From Gemmatimonadota bacterium (GTDB taxonomy: Bacteria; Latescibacterota; UBA2968; UBA8231), in the NCBI GenBank assembly GCA_018660835.1, contig JABJJN010000074.1, positions 186,001 through 250,000 of the forward strand: 64,000 bases of DNA. The letters are read 5' to 3'. Below are positions 60,542 to 64,000 of this stretch, in pieces. Every line of letters begins with the position of its first letter. Positions within the stretch are counted from its first letter, which is position 1. The notes under the pieces are model-generated. The model was not told the origin of the DNA. It was given only the letters and a program-made list of their open reading frames with translations, and ran no database searches. The position numbers and the translations under genes were made by a program.

Positions 60542-61951
60542 GTGAGTACTGGCTCAATCCTCCTCGTCGATGACGATGAACTCGTCCTCGCCAGCCTGTC
60601 GCTGGCCCTTGAGGATGCCGGATTTTCTGTGACCACCGCCGACAATGGCAAGGCCGCCGTGCAGCTGTGTACGACGCAGGTTTTTCAGGTCGTGGTCTGC
60701 GACATTCGCATGCCGGGGATGAATGGCATCGAGACCTTGCGCGCAATCAAGCAATTGCACCCCGATGTGCGCACCATCGTCATCACCGGCTACGCCGAGG
60801 ACCCGGAGGCACCGGTCGAAGCCATTGGTCTCGGTGTCGACGACTACCTGCTCAAGCCCTTCGACAACAGCCTCCTCGTGCACCGTCTCGAGCGCAATGT
60901 CGAACGAACTCGCTTGGAGCAGGACAATACGCGACTCCATGAAGAGTTACAGGACGCCAACGAGCGCCTCGAGCGTGAGAATCGCCAGCTCAAGACCGAG
61001 GTGACGGGACGTTATCTGCTGTCTGACATCATCGGTGACAGTCGCAACATGCTCGCCGTGCAGGCGCTGCTGGAACCGGTGATCGACAGTGACCTCACCG
61101 TCCTGATCACCGGCGAAACCGGTACCGGCAAGGACTTGATCGCCCGCGCCGTGCACTACAATGGTCCTCGGCGTCGGGCCAGTTTCGTGCCCGTGCACTG
61201 TGGCGCCCTGCAGGAGAGTCTGTTGGAGAGTGAGTTGTTCGGCGTCATCCCCCACTACCCAGGACTGCACAGTCCGACAGGTAAAAAGGGGCTCTTCGAG
61301 GAGGCCGATGGGGGTACGCTGTTTCTTGACGAAGTCGGCGAGATGAGTTCAGCCATGCAGGTCAAACTGCTACGAGCCCTGCAGGATGGTGAGTTCTTGC
61401 GCGTCGGTGACACAACCCCGCGGCGTGCCAATGTCCGCATCGTGGCGGCGACCAACCGCGATCTGGCTCTCGAGGTCGAGGAAGGCCGCTTCCGTGCCGA
61501 TCTCTACTATCGCCTGGCGGGGGTCGAAGTTGCCCTGCCGCCACTGCGCGAACGCGACGACGACGTACTGCGTCTGGCCACCTCTGCGCTGACCGAATTT
61601 GGTGAGGGCAGATCGCGGTGGCCGGCGGGGTTCTCGCCAGAGGCGATCGAGCTGATTGAGGCGTATCGCTGGCCGGGGAATGTGCGCGAACTGCGCAAGG
61701 AGATTGAACGCGCCGCCACGATGGCCGGAGGCGACCCGATCGAGGTAAGACACTTCTCGGAACGCGTCAGCGCCGCCGTGGATGTTCCGCAGGCCCCCGG
61801 CCCCCAATCACTGGCCGAAACGGAGCGCCGTCAGATTGCCGGGGTGTTGGAGGAAACCGGGTGGAATGTTCAGGCAGCTGCACGGATCCTGGGTGTTCAC
61901 CGTAACACTCTGACACGTCGCATCCGCGACTACGATCTGCGCCGCAACTGA
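60542..61951 (+). CDS. NtrC-family response regulator lacking the GAFTGA loop
   Basis: The 469-residue protein starts at GTG. Receiver domain: D54 (VCDIRMPG) and K105 (YLLKPF). A coiled coil (about 115-155) joins it to a AAA+ domain with Walker A GETGTGKD (191-198), Walker B TLFLDE (259-264) and RADLYYRL. Between ELFG and GLFEEADGG, where bEBPs carry GAFTGA, the sequence is VIPHYPGLHSPTGKK. The C-terminal Fis-type helix-turn-helix (AAARILGVHRNTLTRR) closely resembles E. coli NtrC. It sits upstream of the M6 protease with an NtrC-type box between them. Confidence 0.88.
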   Translation: MSTGSILLVDDDELVLASLSLALEDAGFSVTTADNGKAAVQLCTTQVFQVVVCDIRMPGMNGIETLRAIKQLHPDVRTIVITGYAEDPEAPVEAIGLGVDDYLLKPFDNSLLVHRLERNVERTRLEQDNTRLHEELQDANERLERENRQLKTEVTGRYLLSDIIGDSRNMLAVQALLEPVIDSDLTVLITGETGTGKDLIARAVHYNGPRRRASFVPVHCGALQESLLESELFGVIPHYPGLHSPTGKKGLFEEADGGTLFLDEVGEMSSAMQVKLLRALQDGEFLRVGDTTPRRANVRIVAATNRDLALEVEEGRFRADLYYRLAGVEVALPPLRERDDDVLRLATSALTEFGEGRSRWPAGFSPEAIELIEAYRWPGNVRELRKEIERAATMAGGDPIEVRHFSERVSAAVDVPQAPGPQSLAETERRQIAGVLEETGWNVQAAARILGVHRNTLTRRIRDYDLRRN

Positions 61952-61969
61952 CCCCATGGCGTGACGGAC

Positions 61970-61986
61970 TGCACCAGCCTGGTGCA
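61970..61986. promoter_or_regulatory. NtrC-type upstream activator site (perfect palindrome)
   Basis: TGCACCAGCCTGGTGCA is a perfect seven-base inverted repeat around three bases, identical in its conserved positions to the classical NtrC box. It lies 19 bases after the regulator stop and about 240 bases before the predicted transcription start, a usual enhancer distance. The adjacent regulator has an NtrC-like recognition helix. Confidence 0.7.
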
Positions 61987-62061
61987 ATTGCCCTCGAGTC
62001 CTGCACCATACGACCCATCTCCTTGTTCCACAGATAGTTACGCGGTGTCTCGCGCCGCGAT

Positions 62062-62078
62062 TGCCCCACCTTGGTGCT
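62062..62078. promoter_or_regulatory. Second NtrC-type site, 12 of 14 positions
   Basis: TGCCCCACCTTGGTGCT has the same 7-3-7 layout as box 1 with one mismatch per arm. The centres of the two boxes are 92 bases apart and this one is about 149 bases before the predicted start. A lone half site TGCACCA lies between them at 62002-62008. Confidence 0.5.
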
Positions 62079-62192
62079 TGGATCAGGTGCGCTCATCAAC
62101 GCCGATCCCACTGCGCTGTAAGGATCACAACTACCTGTTTATAAATCGCTTACGCCAACTAAACCAATCAGTTTCTAACGGACTAAGCTGCA

Positions 62193-62208
62193 TGGCCCGC
62201 ACCTTGCA
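62193..62208 (+). promoter_or_regulatory. Sigma-54 (-24/-12) promoter of the M6 protease gene
   Basis: TGGCCCGCACCTTGCA has the invariant GG and GC exactly ten bases apart and differs from the TGGCACG-N4-TTGCA consensus at one position. The predicted start of transcription is near 62219. The gene starts at 62303, leaving a leader of about 84 bases. Confidence 0.72.
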
Positions 62209-62219
62209 ATAGAGAGGTT

Positions 62220-62242
62220 GAGCGTGTTGACCTGACACGCTC
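62220..62242 (+). other. Perfect 8-bp stem-loop at the predicted 5' end of the protease mRNA
   Basis: GAGCGTGT (62220-62227) pairs perfectly with ACACGCTC (62235-62242) around a seven-base loop. It begins within a base or two of the start predicted from the sigma-54 promoter. A terminal hairpin could protect the mRNA; no T tract follows, so a terminator is unlikely. Confidence 0.55.
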
Positions 62243-62302
62243 CTCATTCTCTTCGCGGCGCCGCGAGAGAGCTCACCGACCACACGCCACGGGAGGAATC
62301 CC

Positions 62303-64000
62303 ATGCGTCTCGGATGCTCTGTCGCTGCTGTGCTGTGCCTTTCCACGAATGTTCCCCTCTTCGCGACCGCCGTAGTACCGGAGGCGACCGACACGCAGAA
62401 TCTGGTCTGCGCCATGTCAGCGACTGTTCGGGGAGCAGCCAAGAGCGCCTCCACTGGCCTCGCCCGCCCCCTGTCGACGACCGGTCGTTTACACGTCCTC
62501 GTCGTCCACGCCCGCTTCGCCGACGACGCGCCCGTGCATTCCACATTAGACGATGCACTGTTCGATCCGCAGCGTCCCGGTAGCCTGAGCCATTACTACG
62601 ACACCATGTCCGGTGGTCAGCTCCAGCTTCGCGGCACAGTCCTTCCCGGTGACTTCGTCGCACCCGAGCCAGCCACTGCTTATCTGGCCAAGAACGCCGG
62701 CGAGACGGGTCGCTTCGATGACTTCGCCCGCCAGATCATGGCACAGGTTGACGCGCAGGTCGATCTGGCTCGTTTCGACAATGACGGGCCGGACGGACGC
62801 CCTGCTTCGGGCGATGATGACGGCGTCGTCGACTACATCTTCCTACTGCTACCCCGCGTGCCCCGCGGTTTTCTCGTCGATGGCGCCACAGGTTTTGCTG
62901 GTCTGGGTCTGGCGCCGGCATTCACCACGGGTGACGCGGGCAGCGATGGCGAGATGGTGGAGATCAACGGCTCACGCTATCGCGGCGCCATCCTCCAGGC
63001 ACGTAGCTTCGCCACCACCGTCGGCATCATGGCGCATGAACTGGGACACGGCTTCGATCTGCCCGACCTGTACGATGTAGGCTACGACAGCCCCGAAACG
63101 GATAGCGCCGGCATCGGCCGTTGGGGTCTCATGGGCCACGGATCCACCGGATGGCGTGGCGACGACGGTCCGAATCCCTTCAGCGCCTGGAGTCTTGAGC
63201 AGCTCGGCTGGATCGGCGATAACAACGATGGTCTCATCGACGTGACCGACGATGTGTTGGACGCGCACCTGACGAATCCACGCACCGGGGGCAACATCCT
63301 GCGCATCCCTTTGCGCACGCAATTCATGGCCCCCGGTGCAGTCTTCGCTCAGGAGTATCTGCTGCTGGAGTATCGTGGACACGGCACACACTACGATCGC
63401 CATCTTCCCGCCGAGGGTCTGCTCGTCTGGCATGTGCGTCCGCAGGAGGGTGGCAACACGAACGAGTCACATAAGCTCGTCGACCTGATCTGTGCCGACG
63501 CGGCGACAATCGACATGATCGATGACCTGGACCATTGGGCTCATGACGGCTCCTTTGCGTCGGCCCACGGTGGCAATGTCGGCGATGCGACGGATCCCTT
63601 CGATGGCCGGCACTTCGATCGTCTTGAGCTAGCCACAGGTGATGCTGCCAGCAGTGGCCTCACCATCGACCTACGCGAGACCGACGACGGCATGAACATC
63701 GACGTGCGCCTGCCGCGTTGGTCCGGCACCATCGACGGCGACGTAGAATGGATGGGGCAGATTTTCATCGACGGCGATCTGACCGTGGCCCCGCAAGCGA
63801 GCCTCACCATCTACCCGGATACACAGGTGCGAGTCGCCGGTGATCGGACGCAGAGTGGCATTGACCCACGGCGAAGTGAACTACGGATCGAAGGAAAACT
63901 GACCGTGTCCGGCGCACGCCTGACTCGCTGGGGACGCCGTTCGGCGACGGCCATGTCCGTTGGGCCCGTCGTGCTGCAAAGCGATGTCATCGGCGACACA
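62303..64000 (+). CDS. Secreted M6-family (immune inhibitor A-like) zinc metalloprotease, 3' truncated
   Basis: The gene is open to the window end (566 codons, no stop). GGAGGA lies five bases before the ATG. After a weak signal sequence, the M6 domain shows DYIFLLLPRV and the zinc site HELGHGFDLPDLYD (H245, E246, H249), then GRWGLMGHGSTGW and NPFSAWSLEQLGWI. LLLEYRGHGTHYDRHLPAEGLLVWHV matches the end of the M6 domain. The remaining part starts a beta-solenoid-like region (IDGDLTVAPQASLTIYPD). It is the likely target of the sigma-54 promoter upstream. Confidence 0.88.
   Translation, partial: MRLGCSVAAVLCLSTNVPLFATAVVPEATDTQNLVCAMSATVRGAAKSASTGLARPLSTTGRLHVLVVHARFADDAPVHSTLDDALFDPQRPGSLSHYYDTMSGGQLQLRGTVLPGDFVAPEPATAYLAKNAGETGRFDDFARQIMAQVDAQVDLARFDNDGPDGRPASGDDDGVVDYIFLLLPRVPRGFLVDGATGFAGLGLAPAFTTGDAGSDGEMVEINGSRYRGAILQARSFATTVGIMAHELGHGFDLPDLYDVGYDSPETDSAGIGRWGLMGHGSTGWRGDDGPNPFSAWSLEQLGWIGDNNDGLIDVTDDVLDAHLTNPRTGGNILRIPLRTQFMAPGAVFAQEYLLLEYRGHGTHYDRHLPAEGLLVWHVRPQEGGNTNESHKLVDLICADAATIDMIDDLDHWAHDGSFASAHGGNVGDATDPFDGRHFDRLELATGDAASSGLTIDLRETDDGMNIDVRLPRWSGTIDGDVEWMGQIFIDGDLTVAPQASLTIYPDTQVRVAGDRTQSGIDPRRSELRIEGKLTVSGARLTRWGRRSATAMSVGPVVLQSDVIGDT

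Larger units (their letters stand above)
61952..62302. other. Non-coding region with two NtrC-type boxes, sigma-54 promoter and stem-loop
   Basis: The 351 bases between regulator and protease hold no plausible gene. They contain the elements listed separately: box 1 at 61970-61986, box 2 at 62062-62078, a -24/-12 promoter at 62193-62208 and a hairpin starting at the predicted transcription start. The region around 62131-62180 is AT-rich. Confidence 0.75.

Overview
The window comes from a GC-rich (about 60 % by eye), gene-dense Gram-negative bacterium. It carries a TonB-dependent receptor, multihaem c-type cytochromes and secreted proteins that end in FlgD-like or T9SS-like beta-sandwich tails. 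Gene families expanded here include PhyH-type Fe(II)/2-oxoglutarate oxygenases (five), uroporphyrinogen-decarboxylase-like (URO-D) proteins (six), Gfo/Idh/MocA dehydrogenases and xylose-isomerase-like TIM barrels. This mix resembles uncultured, often marine lineages such as Latescibacterota or Poribacteria; that placement is inference. An NhaA/Na-Ca antiporter operon fits a saline habitat. No rRNA, tRNA, CRISPR array or intact insertion sequence was recognised.

Layout. 1-820: 3' end of an enolase-superfamily gene. 893-5903 (minus): MTA phosphorylase, PhyH-HEAT fusion, luciferase-like oxidoreductase, Gfo dehydrogenase. 6046-8466: RecB-like nuclease/DinG-like helicase fusion. 8525-12487 (minus): TonB receptor, YfiR-like protein, sensor kinase. 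12569-15022 (minus): winged-helix regulator, NhaA, Ca/Na antiporter. 15325-20266: RRM protein, SDR, ankyrin protein, response regulator with an orphan HisKA helix pair, Ldh-type dehydrogenase, pseudouridine synthase. 20357-25078 (minus): two TIM-barrel isomerases, two PhyH proteins and an internally deleted glycosidase-like gene. 25199-35295 (plus): esterase, secreted lectin-like protein, a complete sugar-type ABC importer (binding protein and two permeases), a very large secreted discoidin-like protein, and an N-terminal-nucleophile asparaginase. 35318-38176 (minus): cysteine-motif protein, secreted jelly-roll protein, Gfo dehydrogenase. 38367-41574 (plus): Vps62-like protein, small membrane protein, transglutaminase-like protein. 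41661-46031 (minus): PhyH, class III aminotransferase, sialidase, lipoprotein, glycerophosphodiesterase; divergent from an alpha-L-fucosidase (46179-47603). 47687-58895: a two-armed convergent cluster of six URO-D proteins with a YCII-nitroreductase fusion, an EgtB-like enzyme and a pentahaem secreted protein. 59173-60300: PhyH. 60542-64000: NtrC-family regulator followed by an M6 metalloprotease that runs off the window.

The most striking regulatory feature lies between the last two genes: an exact NtrC-type palindrome, a second near-match, and a well-spaced sigma-54 (-24/-12) promoter in front of the M6 protease. The adjacent regulator has an NtrC-like recognition helix but lacks the GAFTGA loop normally needed to contact sigma-54. 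The most unusual metabolic feature is the URO-D cluster, in which only one of the six members keeps the His-X-Cys...Cys zinc site of MtaA-type methyltransferases.
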